Assembly (NCBI GenBank): GCA_002409595.1
Contig: DHNQ01000006.1
Span: 41,223 to 105,222 of the forward strand
Length of the DNA stretch: 64,000 bases
Source: Dysgonomonas sp. UBA5412
GTDB lineage: Bacteria > Bacteroidota > Bacteroidia > Bacteroidales > Dysgonomonadaceae
Direction: 5' to 3'
This document shows positions 29,101 through 36,922 of this stretch, one piece after another; the first letter of the stretch is position 1; every line of letters begins with the position of its first letter. Below the pieces are notes generated by a model. That model was not told the origin of the DNA. It did not search any database and was given only the letters and a program-made list of their open reading frames with translations. A program made the position numbers and the translations under genes.

Positions 29101-29729
29101 CCGATGACAAGAAATCTGTAACCGTTGTATCGTATATGAATGCTACTATTGCTTACAAGAACCCGATAGAGATTCCTTATCTTGTAAAATATGTGATCTC
29201 CGGAAACGGAGCGATAGATGTGGATGCAAACTTCTCATTGCCGCTTAATGGTGAGATTGTACACCGTTTGGGCTTACAAGTTGTATTGTCGCAGAATCTC
29301 GAAAATGTTCGCTGGTACGGACGTGGTCCTCACGAAAACTATGCTGACAGAAAACGTTCTGCCTATTTCGGACAATTTGACAAAACCGTGAAAGGAATGG
29401 AGGAAGAGCATTATGTAAGGGCTCAGAGCATGGGCAACAGAGAAGATGTGAGATGGATTACCATTTCCGATAGCAACAATAAGGGTTTGAAAATATCGTC
29501 AAAAGATCGTCTTGGATTCTCAGCTTTGCACTTCTCCGATCAGGATTTGTGGGAAGCAAAACATGACTTTGAGTTAGACAATGTTCGCAAACCTGAGGTG
29601 TATCTCAATTTGGATTGTATCCAACAAGGCTTGGGAAATGCCAGTTGTGGCCCTCGCCCATTGCCTCAATATATGATTCCGATTAATCAACCTTTGATCT
29701 ATTCATTCAGAATAGAACCGATTAAGTAA
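26148..29729 (+). CDS. GH2 beta-galactosidase with N-terminal ricin-type lectin domain
   Basis: An exported 1193-residue enzyme that hydrolyses terminal beta-galactosides. A signal peptide is followed by a ricin B-type beta-trefoil (about residues 28-165, three repeats ending QLWKI, QQWTL and QLWRL) that probably tethers it to galactose-containing glycans. The GH2 sugar-binding, immunoglobulin-like and TIM-barrel domains follow. The acid/base is Glu642 in SLGNEGSNG and the nucleophile is Glu703 in FFCEYAHSMGN. The C-terminal domain has the GH2 beta-supersandwich with WYGRGPHENYADRK. It is the last gene of the locus and is followed by a strong terminator. The signal peptide and lectin point to host mucin or plant galactan as substrate (inference). 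Confidence 0.94.
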   Translation: MKKTPIIFLLNIIFFFVFYPPAHAQEINTEVLYKIVSPAGLAIDNLQSEDNGTGFVLSKNEKNNKGQLWKIEKMKNGYYTITNPYNKQSMDNGNIHTGEGSELMQWDFSASNGNQQWTLTVTGTGAYTIIQRMSNMSLAYNGEDAVGSKIYQLPNTSQLWRLEETSLKVPKEVIVRGEEWENELIFGVNKEPGHNTYIPFPSTTSLKASKYFEKPWETPNSDYYLSLNGNWKFNWVKQPSERPVNFFKTDYDVSAWKEIPVPSNWEMLGYGTPIYTNITYPFKNNPPLIQAKKGYTNETEVNPVGSYRREFSVPEAWDGKEVILHFNGVYSGIYVWINGHKVGYSEGANNDAEFNITKYVKPGKNIVAAEVYRWTDASYIEDQDMFRLSGIHRDVYVYAIPKLHIRDYFLKSEFDGNDFSSVTFKTELSVKNYGNAKSQPNIAEVSLIDATGKVVATLSQPIAALKGDAEQKYTLQTKVQNPHLWSAENPYLYTAIVSLKNKDNKETVAMSSKFGFRKIEIKNRRVYVNNKAIFFKGVNRHDIHPQFGKAVPNESMIEDILLMKRHNINMVRTSHYPNDPKMYAMYDYYGLYIMDEADLENHGNGSISDKPTWKAAYVDRIERVIERDKNHPSVIFWSLGNEGSNGENFTAMAQRARELDSQRIIHYEGKNEIADIRSQMYPDMRDLVRIDQMDEDKPYFFCEYAHSMGNSPGNLGEYWDYIEKSQRIIGGCVWDWVDQGINKFGEPTNKYHYGGDFGDKPNDGDFACNGLTTPERRVTAKLLEAKKVFQYIKMKPLALMSGKIEIENKYDFINLDQFDIAWKVLKDGMKSESGTLSSINLLPDGKQSIIIPYNKNLEVGKEYFLNVYFTLKNNTIWADKGHLVASGQFALTSRMSLPAIDADNAGVLDVKTQGKDLVIGGQNFAITFDTESAVMKSLKYDNQEMIHQNKGLSLNWYRSVNNDKYVDQNYYQTTYSRPIFTYQIADDKKSVTVVSYMNATIAYKNPIEIPYLVKYVISGNGAIDVDANFSLPLNGEIVHRLGLQVVLSQNLENVRWYGRGPHENYADRKRSAYFGQFDKTVKGMEEEHYVRAQSMGNREDVRWITISDSNNKGLKISSKDRLGFSALHFSDQDLWEAKHDFELDNVRKPEVYLNLDCIQQGLGNASCGPRPLPQYMIPINQPLIYSFRIEPIK

Positions 29730-29762
29730 GTTTCAGAACGAATACTTTTATTTTTATAAAAG

Positions 29763-29798
29763 AAGGCTTTATCTGTATGGATAAAGCCTTTTTTTGTA
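29763..29798 (+). terminator. Rho-independent terminator of the sigma-regulated glycan locus
   Basis: A perfect 11-bp stem (AAGGCTTTATC with GATAAAGCCTT) around a 6-nt loop, followed by T7, 34 bp after the beta-galactosidase stop. Confidence 0.9.
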
Positions 29799-30022
29799 TT
29801 TCCTTTTATTTATAGTTTGAGATATACCCTTTAGATGAGTATTTCGTCGAAGGCGATAAACTTACGCAACAGGCACATATTCATATAGTTGATTTACTTG
29901 TTATGATTTTTCTGGGTATTTTCCAATAAACGGATATTTGAATCTAGATTTGTTTTGCCTATCAATCGTACATTATTTTGTTTTTATTTAATTTTTTTAT
30001 GTATGTTTGTGAAAAAAAGTTT

Positions 30023-30544
30023 ATGTTTGTGAAAAAGCAACGAGTTTATAAAGTTTTTATTTTTGCAATTTGTTTCTGCTTATCAGGATGTTTTACAGTT
30101 TCAAAAAGCAGTAAAATTACAAGTGATATCTATATAAATGACAAAATAAAAAGCATATTTATTTTGTCGAATATTCCTGATTATATACATGTAAGGCATT
30201 TTGAATATGAATTAAAACAACAGTTTAAAGAAAAAGGTATACCATGTAGTAGTTATGAGAAGAAAAAAAATGATTTGACTTCAGATAAGGACATAGCAAA
30301 TATGGCTTCGGAAGCTCAAGCGACACACCTTATGTCTATTAATATCCTCTCACAAAAATTTAAAAACAAAACCACAAAAACAACATTCAGAATAATATTA
30401 ATTAATACTTCTTCGGGGGAGGAAGTCTGGCAGGGAAATTTAACTCAGAATATAGGTACATTTACAAAATCGGGTCAAGCTAAAACGGATGCTGAAACCA
30501 TAATGAATGAACTATGTGAAAATAATTATATAAATGCAAATTAA
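30023..30544 (+). CDS. Lipoprotein of unknown function
   Basis: A 173-residue lipoprotein with lipidated Cys23 (FCLSGC). The mature part shows alternating strands and helices (SIFILSNIPDYIHVRHFEYELKQQF, then ATHLMSINILSQKF and FRIILINTSSGEEVWQGNL). That resembles the periplasmic alpha/beta lipoproteins whose typical last strand motif is ... GEEVWxG. I do not recognise the family. The start at 30023 gives a standard signal; in-frame ATGs at 29978 and 29999 would place extra residues before it. It forms an operon with the following lipoprotein gene (8-bp gap). Confidence 0.7.
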   Translation: MFVKKQRVYKVFIFAICFCLSGCFTVSKSSKITSDIYINDKIKSIFILSNIPDYIHVRHFEYELKQQFKEKGIPCSSYEKKKNDLTSDKDIANMASEAQATHLMSINILSQKFKNKTTKTTFRIILINTSSGEEVWQGNLTQNIGTFTKSGQAKTDAETIMNELCENNYINAN

Positions 30545-30552
30545 ACAATACT

Positions 30553-31095
30553 ATGAAAAAAACATTATTACTTCTTTCTATTATTACACTCTTTGTTTCG
30601 TGCAAGACATATCTTGAGTCAACTAAATTAAGTGATTACAACAAAAAAATAGAAGGAAATCTGAATGTGTACATAGCAATTGCTACAGATAATAAACAAA
30701 AACAAAAGTGGGTGAATGCCTTCAAGAATAACTTAACCAAGTCTTTAACATCCAGAGGTATAACGCCTGAAATTGTTGTGTTTGAGGTTGACGTTGAAAA
30801 TAACACGCACACATTTGGTCCCGAAGATCTTAAAACAACTAATCCAAACGGACTAACATTATTAATAAAGGAAGATGTTTTTACAACTTATGGCGGACCG
30901 GGAGGAGCAGGACTGAAAGATGCTAAATTTACTGTAACGCTCCATGATAAGAATATAGACAAGAATATCTGGACCACTCAATTAAGAGGATTATTTGGAA
31001 ATGTTCTGGGAGGAATGAGTGCCAGTGCCAAAACTGCATGTATAGAACTCATCGGAACATTGAATCATTACGGACTATTACCCGAAAAGCAATAA
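30553..31095 (+). CDS. Lipoprotein of unknown function, partner of the preceding one
   Basis: A 180-residue lipoprotein with lipidated Cys17 (LFVSC). The mature domain has the same general order as its neighbour: a strand LNVYIAIATDN, a helix KQKWVNAFKNNLTKSLTSRGI, a strand TLLIKEDVFTT, then FTVTLHDKNIDKNIWTTQLRG, parallel to the GEEVWQGNL strand of the upstream protein. The two may be diverged paralogues acting together at the inner face of the outer membrane. No enzyme motif is visible. Confidence 0.7.
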   Translation: MKKTLLLLSIITLFVSCKTYLESTKLSDYNKKIEGNLNVYIAIATDNKQKQKWVNAFKNNLTKSLTSRGITPEIVVFEVDVENNTHTFGPEDLKTTNPNGLTLLIKEDVFTTYGGPGGAGLKDAKFTVTLHDKNIDKNIWTTQLRGLFGNVLGGMSASAKTACIELIGTLNHYGLLPEKQ

Positions 31096-31401
31096 TTTGA
31101 AATAGTCTCGATCTTCATAATTTATCTTAGCCATCAGACTCTCTTTCTATAGTGTCTGACTTTAGCTAAGGCTGACCGTTCGTTTTCGTCCTGCTCTTTC
31201 TCCCGGGGAAAATGTTTATTATCCCAATCCTCGCCATGCACCTCAAAAAAGGAAGGCATCAAGGATATTTATCAGCGGATTGCTAAACTCCAACAGATTT
31301 AGTAATCCGCTGGTGCCATTGTCAATCCGGTCTATGTTTCTCTTCGGATAATTTTTGAACAGAATGTTAAATATATTGACTACGACCCTATCTTTGGGCA
31401 C
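31096..31401. other. Non-coding stretch with two strong hairpins
   Basis: No open reading frame of note. Hairpin 1 spans 31126-31170 (CTTAGC/GCTAAG outside, TCAGAC/GTCTGA inside). Hairpin 2 spans 31273-31312 (a 15-bp stem CAGCGGATTGCTAAA with one G-U pair, 10-nt loop). Neither is followed by a T-run, so they are not plain terminators. They could belong to a small RNA or be remnants of a lost element. Confidence 0.35.
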
Positions 31402-31432
31402 AAAAAAAGCAGCTACTTTATTGTAACTGCTT
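31402..31432 (-). terminator. Terminator of the tRNA-Arg gene
   Basis: On the minus strand AGCAGTTAC pairs with GTAGCTGCT (one G-U pair) around a 6-nt loop and is followed by T7, 15-45 bp after the tRNA 3' end. Confidence 0.75.
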
Positions 31433-31446
31433 TATTTTCTGATAAG

Positions 31447-31520
31447 TGATTCCGAAGCGATTCGAACGCTTGACCCACAGCTTAGAAGGCTGTTGCTCTA
31501 TCCAGCTGAGCTACGGAACC
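31447..31520 (-). tRNA. tRNA-Arg (anticodon TCT)
   Basis: Read on the minus strand: acceptor stem GGTTCCG with CGGAATC, D-arm TAGCTCAGCTGGATAGAGCA, anticodon stem ACAGC/GCTGT with loop CTTCTAA (anticodon TCT), and T-arm with GTTCGAATC. CCA is not encoded. It decodes AGA, an important Arg codon in this AT-rich genome. The first phage block begins 125 bp away on the same strand side, which is of interest because tRNA genes are common integration sites. Confidence 0.95.
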
Positions 31521-31644
31521 ATCCTTTGTTGCTTTTAGCGAGTGCAAAGATAATATATTTTAATATTTTCACAAACAAAAATGATGAAAGTTTATTAAAA
31601 TGTTTCTTTCTCTGTATCCGAATCTGTTTACAATAAAGCTTTTC

Positions 31645-33699
31645 CTATTTCATGTTAGCATTATACGAGTCCGAATAATGATACTTCATCTGCAAAGAAA
31701 ATAAGTCGTCGCGCGAATTGTGCTTTACATTCATTTCGTCTACAATTATATATCTCTTGGTTGCCAACTCGTAGACGGCAATCGAAGATGTGAGTTCCTT
31801 CAGCCATTCCGCAACCTCGGCAGTGATAGGAGAGGTTTGCGCCAAAAATTGCTCTGTCGTTTCCTTGCTGAACACCGATTCTATACGGCTGTGCGTAGTA
31901 AAATTGGGAGTCTGCGTATTGAAATATCCAGACGAAGAAGCCTTAAAATCGGTTTGCTTCATACCTCCGAAATTGAAAGAACTCCAGCCACCTAAGGCAT
32001 TCAGAAATGCAAAGTCGTTGACCTTATAAAGACATGAAGGCAATATCTGAAAAGTAAGCGGTTCGCTCACCGCATGTTTGCCATAACACAGATATGCTTT
32101 TACGATGCCCACCTTAGGATATAAGGCAACCACTCCATCTATATCCAGACAAAGGGTATTGACGGGACTAAACAGACTAATATCTTGCATAGCTCCTTTT
32201 GCATCGCCCAGATAGCTGCCCGACTGGGTGTAGAGCCTGTACAATATTCCCATTTTCTTCACCTCATCTTCCGTCCTTACGGAATTGAAGATGAAATTAA
32301 AATACTGTTTCTGTCCCTCTATATGACTCAACGTGTGCATATTGGTTAGCAACTTAACCTTGCGGTCTTTATATCCTGCCGATGGTGTAAATATATAGTC
32401 CGAAAGGTCGTTTGCTTCCAGATTGCGATGATAGCCGGATAAGATATGCAACACATCGGAGTGGAAAAATGTCTCATAATTGGCTCCGTCAAACCGTTTT
32501 GCCGTAAATCTGAAACTCGTGTCCGTACCCGTATTGCACCATTTATTTTGGGCATTAAGAAATGCGTCGGAATAGACAAGCTGATTGTTCCATACGGAGT
32601 TTACATCAAACCAGATAGGCTTTCCGTAATATGTTTTTGCCTGAGTAACTATATAATTGTCCTCATCCTCACCTATACGAGCATGCCATGATGGAGTTTT
32701 GTATATGTCAACCTGAATTTCGCAGTCGATATTATCTTCCAATATAGAATCGGTATAACTTGTTTCTTTCGTAACCTTTTTTATTTTAACAAATGGATGT
32801 GTGGATACAAATTCGTTAAAAGTATATCCCAAACCTTCACCTTTGGGTTTGATCCATATAGTATCTCCGTTTTTAACCTCACCATTAGTCTTTATGGAAG
32901 GAATGGTGATATAAAAATTACTTCTCAGTAGCGGATCACGAAGCAAACATGCTTTTATGTTTTCGGCTGTCACAGATATATCCCTATTGCCCGGTACGAG
33001 AAAAGTCTCGTTCTTTACTTCTTTGGGATTGGTAGTTGCTTTCAGAATCTGCTTTATTTTGGTAGCACTGTTTGTAAAACTGATTTCGACAGGAATCTCA
33101 CTCTTGCTTATATCATTGCTCGTTACCGTCAGCGAAACCGAAGATATAGGGTCTGTCTTAGATGTTATGGCCATCGACAGAGCCTCAGAGTTGTAGTCAA
33201 GCATATTGAAGTCGTATTCCAACCCTATACCGTGAGCCCGAAGCTGAATCTTTGATTCATTAAGAGATATTGTATATTTGCTACCTAGAAAGGTGTTAGA
33301 GGACAATGTTGACAGCAAGCTCTTGTATGTGCTGTCCTGAATGAGAAAGAGATCATAAAAAGTACACCCTTTTTCGTCATATTCAGTATTATCAATAAGA
33401 GTTCCCTCATTTATTCGTGCTGCATATAAGCCGGCAGGTTTTCCCATGAACCGGAGGATAGTACCCGTTGCTTTATCTTTTATATTAAATTCGGACTGAT
33501 TGACAAAATACGATTTGCCATCAGCTTCTTCTTTTATATAACAGATCTGAGAAGTAATTTTCAATTCTATCTCAATTATTTTTAACGGATCGCCTTGCTC
33601 GTTTTTTTTTCCATCAAAGATCACGAAATTAGGATTTCCCATCAGAGTGACTTCCGTTGGTTCGGTCACATTTGCTATATCTAAAGTTTTAATACCCAT
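31645..33699 (-). CDS. Phage tail/baseplate-type protein (block A)
   Basis: A 684-residue protein without a signal peptide. Its C-terminal third has the pattern of tail proteins of Bacteroidota siphophages: FLNALGGWSSFNFGGM, the repeated thr/phe-rich strand region, TSPITAEVAEWLKELTSSIAVYEL and the final DLFSLQMKYHYSDSYN. The N-terminal two thirds are strand-rich without recognised motifs. It is the last gene of a three-gene minus-strand unit, 6 bp after the tail-completion gene. The exact role (tail tip, baseplate or adhesin carrier) is not settled. It is intact, with no frameshift. Confidence 0.65.
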   Translation of the reverse strand: MGIKTLDIANVTEPTEVTLMGNPNFVIFDGKKNEQGDPLKIIEIELKITSQICYIKEEADGKSYFVNQSEFNIKDKATGTILRFMGKPAGLYAARINEGTLIDNTEYDEKGCTFYDLFLIQDSTYKSLLSTLSSNTFLGSKYTISLNESKIQLRAHGIGLEYDFNMLDYNSEALSMAITSKTDPISSVSLTVTSNDISKSEIPVEISFTNSATKIKQILKATTNPKEVKNETFLVPGNRDISVTAENIKACLLRDPLLRSNFYITIPSIKTNGEVKNGDTIWIKPKGEGLGYTFNEFVSTHPFVKIKKVTKETSYTDSILEDNIDCEIQVDIYKTPSWHARIGEDEDNYIVTQAKTYYGKPIWFDVNSVWNNQLVYSDAFLNAQNKWCNTGTDTSFRFTAKRFDGANYETFFHSDVLHILSGYHRNLEANDLSDYIFTPSAGYKDRKVKLLTNMHTLSHIEGQKQYFNFIFNSVRTEDEVKKMGILYRLYTQSGSYLGDAKGAMQDISLFSPVNTLCLDIDGVVALYPKVGIVKAYLCYGKHAVSEPLTFQILPSCLYKVNDFAFLNALGGWSSFNFGGMKQTDFKASSSGYFNTQTPNFTTHSRIESVFSKETTEQFLAQTSPITAEVAEWLKELTSSIAVYELATKRYIIVDEMNVKHNSRDDLFSLQMKYHYSDSYNANMK

Positions 33700-33705
33700 A
33701 GTTTT

Positions 33706-34176
33706 TTATTCAAAATATTTATTTAATTCCTCTGTTATTGCTTCCATCAATTGGTCTGCCCATTTATCCTCAAAAAGCTTTTGCATCTCCTCCTCCAACG
33801 TAGCCAATATCGGGCGAGGTTGCTGTCCGTCGCGCTTTATTGCCCTGCCTATCAGAAAGAGAGTACTGTTGTCCGTCGGGATACCACGAGCCATAGCCCA
33901 ATCGCGCAAAGCATCTATCGGAGGCTGTTTGCCCCGCATGGGGCTACGTCCACGTTCCAGATACTCCACATAGTTGTCGAACAAGGCACTGATTACTACC
34001 GATTCGTCTGTGGCTTCTATCACCACCTCTATGTCTTTTTTTAGATGGCTGTTTTTCAGCGTATTCTTTCCCGTTTTAGGATTTATACCCACACCATCGT
34101 CATTCAATATGATTTGCGAAAGATTGAGAATATCTTCCGTCATCGCTTGCATTATTTTTTCTATGGCAGCCGTCAT
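33706..34176 (-). CDS. HK97 gp10-like tail-completion/virion morphogenesis protein (block A)
   Basis: A 156-residue protein with the hallmark of head-tail joining proteins of the HK97-gp10/virion-morphogenesis type: VEYLERGRSPMRGKQPPIDALRDWAMARGI, then IGRAIKRDGQQPRPILATLEEEM and a C-terminal amphipathic helix. Such proteins finish the tail and join it to the filled head. It overlaps the upstream gene by ATGA and is followed 6 bp later by the tail protein, so translation is coupled. Confidence 0.72.
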   Translation of the reverse strand: MTAAIEKIMQAMTEDILNLSQIILNDDGVGINPKTGKNTLKNSHLKKDIEVVIEATDESVVISALFDNYVEYLERGRSPMRGKQPPIDALRDWAMARGIPTDNSTLFLIGRAIKRDGQQPRPILATLEEEMQKLFEDKWADQLMEAITEELNKYFE

Positions 34177-34721
34177 CCTTTACGCATTTTAATATCAAAC
34201 TCAGGCAGCTTGTTTGCAAAAATTTCACAGCCCCCGTCCGTTGTCATATCGAAGTTATTTAACACATCGTTTTTGTCAAATACCTTGTTATTGTCAAATT
34301 GCTCGTCTATCAGGCAAAGATTTTGCATGTTGACTTGTGTGAAATTGACTGAAAAACGGCATCCGCAACAGTTGTTGTCATAATAATTGCGGAGTGTGGT
34401 ATATGTCCAGTCGGGACGGATGGTGATGCCCGATTCAGCATTTTTCTTTATGCGCTCTATTATATTCAGACCGATGGAAAAAGCCAGATTCTGAAGGTGT
34501 GAAACCGACTCTTCGGTGGTGGGTAAAAATAGGATGGAAAAGCTTATCGAATTGACAAATACATTATCCTGATTGCGTCCATATATAGGATCTTCGAGCC
34601 AAAACAAGGGATGCGATTCATTGCCGCTACCCAGCTCGTAGTTTCGATTGTAATAAAAAGCCTTTATCGTTTTGTGTTGCTGTGCCTGTTGCCGAAAAAT
34701 GTCTAAAATATTTTCTATCAT
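34173..34721 (-). CDS. Phage neck/tail-terminator-like protein (block A)
   Basis: A 182-residue protein and the first gene of the minus-strand block, starting 22 bp after the shared TTATCTATW element. Visible features are an N-terminal helix MIENILDIFRQQAQQHK, a central strand/helix region (VNSISFSILFLPTTEESVSHLQNLAFSIGLNIIERIKK) and a Cys-rich segment NNCCGCRFSVNF. The size and position directly before a gp10-like protein fit a tail terminator or neck protein of Bacteroidota phages. The assignment rests mainly on context. Confidence 0.5.
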   Translation of the reverse strand: MIENILDIFRQQAQQHKTIKAFYYNRNYELGSGNESHPLFWLEDPIYGRNQDNVFVNSISFSILFLPTTEESVSHLQNLAFSIGLNIIERIKKNAESGITIRPDWTYTTLRNYYDNNCCGCRFSVNFTQVNMQNLCLIDEQFDNNKVFDKNDVLNNFDMTTDGGCEIFANKLPEFDIKMRKG

Positions 34722-34743
34722 ATTTGTTAAAATGTAAAAGGTG

Positions 34744-34760
34744 TTTTATTAAATAGATAA
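34744..34760 (-). promoter_or_regulatory. Shared phage-block promoter element, block A
   Basis: On the minus strand TTATCTATT-TAAT-AAAA lies 22 bp before the first gene of block A. It is one copy of the TTATCTATW-N4-RAAM element found before all phage blocks in this window. Confidence 0.65.
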
Positions 34761-35068
34761 ATTTTTCCGAAACCGATAATATGAATTTTTAAGAATTGGG
34801 AAATGTTTTTTCATTATAAATAGAGTGGAAGAGTGGTTGGAGTTTTGTTAATATTATTTTTTTCGCCTTGTTTCCGTAATGTTATATGTATCGCAGGGGA
34901 TACTCTTTCGTATGCGCATCGTGATACATCAACCGTTGCGCTTATCTATGCCTATACTAAAGACAAGACTAAACAAGACAAGACAAAAGAAAAATATATA
35001 AAGAATCTTTTTTTGAATATGGAAAATGATAAAACAAATATTTATTTTTTAGAATAAAACCGAAATTA

Positions 35069-35085
35069 ATTTATCTATACCTCGA
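35069..35085 (+). promoter_or_regulatory. Shared phage-block promoter element, small-peptide unit
   Basis: TTATCTATA-CCTC-GAAC lies 17 bp before the ATG of a 43-codon ORF. It is the weakest match in the A-run but has a perfect TTATCTATA core. Confidence 0.6.
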
Positions 35086-35102
35086 ACAACAATCAAAAAA
35101 GA

Positions 35103-35234
35103 ATGATGAAAATATTGATCTCAAAATGTTTACAATTCTCTCTCTCAGCTTATGCTTCGAGCAGCATGTACGGACCGACTCCGAATCTTTTTTTCAGGTG
35201 CTGCGGCACTAAGATCAGAGATGTTGATATGTGA
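35103..35234 (+). CDS. Small ORF (43 residues) in a self-contained mini transcription unit
   Basis: The ORF starts ATG ATG AAA. It encodes a basic hydrophobic N-terminus (MMKILISKCLQFSLSAYASS) followed by SMYGPTPNLFFRCCGTKIRDVDM. It lies between the shared promoter element (35069) and a hairpin terminator (35326), so the unit looks transcribed and complete. The MYGxP segment after a signal-like start recalls small putative lipoproteins of Bacteroidota, but the protein is too short for that family and may be a shortened relative, a peptide, or not translated (the transcript could act as a small RNA). Confidence 0.4.
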   Translation: MMKILISKCLQFSLSAYASSSMYGPTPNLFFRCCGTKIRDVDM

Positions 35235-35325
35235 ATAGATATTTTCAATCGAACCTTTTTGCAACACCTGTTGTTAATATGTTGTGTTTTTCATGGTATT
35301 AGATTAAAGGTTAATAATGAAGATT

Positions 35326-35352
35326 GGTTGTCGTGATGACAACCTTCTTTTG
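35326..35352 (+). terminator. Terminator of the small-peptide unit
   Basis: A perfect 7-bp stem GGTTGTC/GACAACC with a 5-nt loop followed by TTCTTTTGTTTT. It ends the unit started at 35069 and separates it from the portal gene promoter at 35393. Confidence 0.75.
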
Positions 35353-35392
35353 TTTTATGACACAGCATTTTTTTCATCCATTGGCAATACAA

Positions 35393-35409
35393 TTATCTAT
35401 ATCAGAAAA
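35393..35409 (+). promoter_or_regulatory. Shared phage-block promoter element, block B (portal)
   Basis: TTATCTATA-TCAG-AAAA directly precedes the portal gene: 6 bp to the ATG at 35416, or 24 bp to the third possible ATG at 35434. Confidence 0.65.
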
Positions 35410-35415
35410 ATACCA

Positions 35416-36522
35416 ATGCAAAAAATGGATAATATGAACTATGCAGTGATCAAAATGTCTGAATCGGGAAAGTCGTACCCCACTTTTTCTAAAAACACAA
35501 AAGGATGGATCAATTATGACCGCGACAATCTTCTTCCTCAGCACATAGTAGAGCTTAATAACGAGTCGGCAATCAACAAATCGGTTATCGAAAATAAGGT
35601 TACTTATATCTGTGGTACGGGTGTCAGAGACGATGAGTACTACGGGCAGCCCAACCCCAACGACGACTGGGATATGCTGATCGAAAAGATGGCGCGCGAC
35701 TATGTGACCTTTGGCGGATATTGTTTTCAGGTTATACTCAACGAGAATGGCAAAACGGTGAGTCTTTATCATACCGACTTCAGTAAAATCAGGGTAGGAG
35801 AGGTTAATGAATTTGGAGTTTATCTCAGCTTCTATTTGGCTAATGATTGGCGCAAGACTTATGGCAAATATGCTCCGGTGAGGATAAAGGCATACGGGGC
35901 GGAAGAGATGCAAAAGGGTGTGCCTTATCTTTTTTATTATAAGGATTATGAACCGGGACTCGATTATTATCCTATTCCTCAGTATTACTCGGCACTAAAT
36001 TATGTGGAGGCTGACGGACTGCTGGGTAAGTTTTACCGAAATTCTATCAACAATGGCTTTGTGCCTTCTACTATCATCACCATGCCCAGCAATCCTACGG
36101 AGGAGCAGAAGGGACAGTTTCAGCACGATATTGAGAAAAGCTATGCCGGCACTAATGGGGCAAACAGCATTGTGGTGCTCTGGGGCGAAAGTCAGGAGGT
36201 GAAACCTGTTGTCACATCATATACGGCAAGCAACAATGCCGATTTGTATAATAATGTTGATGAAATTATTTTTCAGAAAATCATTTCGGCGCATCGTCTT
36301 ACTTCGCCCACTTTGGCGGGGCTGTCGGGGTCGGGCAATCTGAGTGGTAATGCAAACGAGATAATAAATTCGTATGTGCTTTACAATCAGACTGTGATAC
36401 ATCAGCTTCGCCGCAAGATACTCGATACATTGAGTGTTTTTACTATCAATAATGGCTACAAGGCTCTTATAATAGAGGATTTGGATATTACCAAACAGCT
36501 ATCGGGCGAGGATAGGACTTGA
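35416..36522 (+). CDS. Phage portal protein, HK97-like (block B)
   Basis: The dodecameric ring at the head vertex through which DNA is packaged. The protein has 368 residues from 35416. Portal signatures visible are NKSVIENKVTYICGTGV near the N-terminus, KMARDYVTFGGYCFQVI, KIRVGEVNEFGVYLSFY, the stem/wing part YVEADGLLGKFYRNSINNGF, and the C-terminal ISAHRLTSPTLAGLSGSGNLSGNANEI clip and helix region. ATGs at 35425 and 35434 are alternative starts; the longer ORF from 35317 crosses the upstream terminator and promoter element and is rejected. It is somewhat short for a portal. It stands alone, with its own promoter element and terminator, far from capsid genes, which is unusual because portal genes normally lie in one late operon next to terminase. 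Confidence 0.85.
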   Translation: MQKMDNMNYAVIKMSESGKSYPTFSKNTKGWINYDRDNLLPQHIVELNNESAINKSVIENKVTYICGTGVRDDEYYGQPNPNDDWDMLIEKMARDYVTFGGYCFQVILNENGKTVSLYHTDFSKIRVGEVNEFGVYLSFYLANDWRKTYGKYAPVRIKAYGAEEMQKGVPYLFYYKDYEPGLDYYPIPQYYSALNYVEADGLLGKFYRNSINNGFVPSTIITMPSNPTEEQKGQFQHDIEKSYAGTNGANSIVVLWGESQEVKPVVTSYTASNNADLYNNVDEIIFQKIISAHRLTSPTLAGLSGSGNLSGNANEIINSYVLYNQTVIHQLRRKILDTLSVFTINNGYKALIIEDLDITKQLSGEDRT

Positions 36523-36552
36523 TATTGCGGATCGGCATATATGGAAAAAAGA

Positions 36553-36590
36553 GAAAGGAATAAGCCCAAATGAGCGTTTATTCCTTTCTT
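36553..36590 (+). terminator. Terminator of the portal gene
   Basis: An 11-bp stem GAAAGGAATAA/TTATTCCTTTC with a 14-nt loop, followed by a T-rich tract, 30 bp after the portal stop. Confidence 0.8.
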
Positions 36591-36628
36591 ATATTTGTAA
36601 ACTGTTATTTAATAGATGTTTACTGTGA

Positions 36629-36922
36629 TTAATTTACATACGGGTCGGTAGGAGGAGTTTCCTGAAACCATTCGACTAAACGATTGTCTAAAAAACTGAA
36701 CACATAAGGATATTCGAGAACAGGTTCGTAACGTATTGTCTCCAGATTTCCGTCAGAAGTGGTTCGCGCCGCCAACATTCTGTATCCATTTCCCATAATA
36801 TCGGTAACCTCTTTTCTACTCATACCCAACTCTATTGTTTTCGATTTTTGCATCAACGAGCTGCTTCCGCAGGATGTGAACGCGAGTATGAGCAATATGG
36901 TACAGCATAAATTTCTAATCAT
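36629..36922 (-). CDS. SmpA/BamE-like small lipoprotein
   Basis: A 97-residue lipoprotein with lipidated Cys18 (AFTSC). The mature domain carries the SmpA/OmlA (BamE-fold) pattern: IELGMSRKEVTDIMGNGY, then strands ending in YVFSFLDNRLVEWF. Many Bacteroidota carry small BamE-fold lipoproteins not tied to outer membrane assembly, so the exact role is open. It is an ordinary chromosomal gene lying between phage blocks B and C. Confidence 0.7.
   Translation of the reverse strand: MIRNLCCTILLILAFTSCGSSSLMQKSKTIELGMSRKEVTDIMGNGYRMLAARTTSDGNLETIRYEPVLEYPYVFSFLDNRLVEWFQETPPTDPYVN

Noticed and set aside
34833..35057. 74-codon ORF between phage block A and the small-peptide unit
   Set aside because: It would start with GTG right after a stop codon, has no recognisable domain, and the repeated lysine/threonine codons come from simple-sequence DNA (acaagactaaacaagac). 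I see no promoter or conservation evidence.
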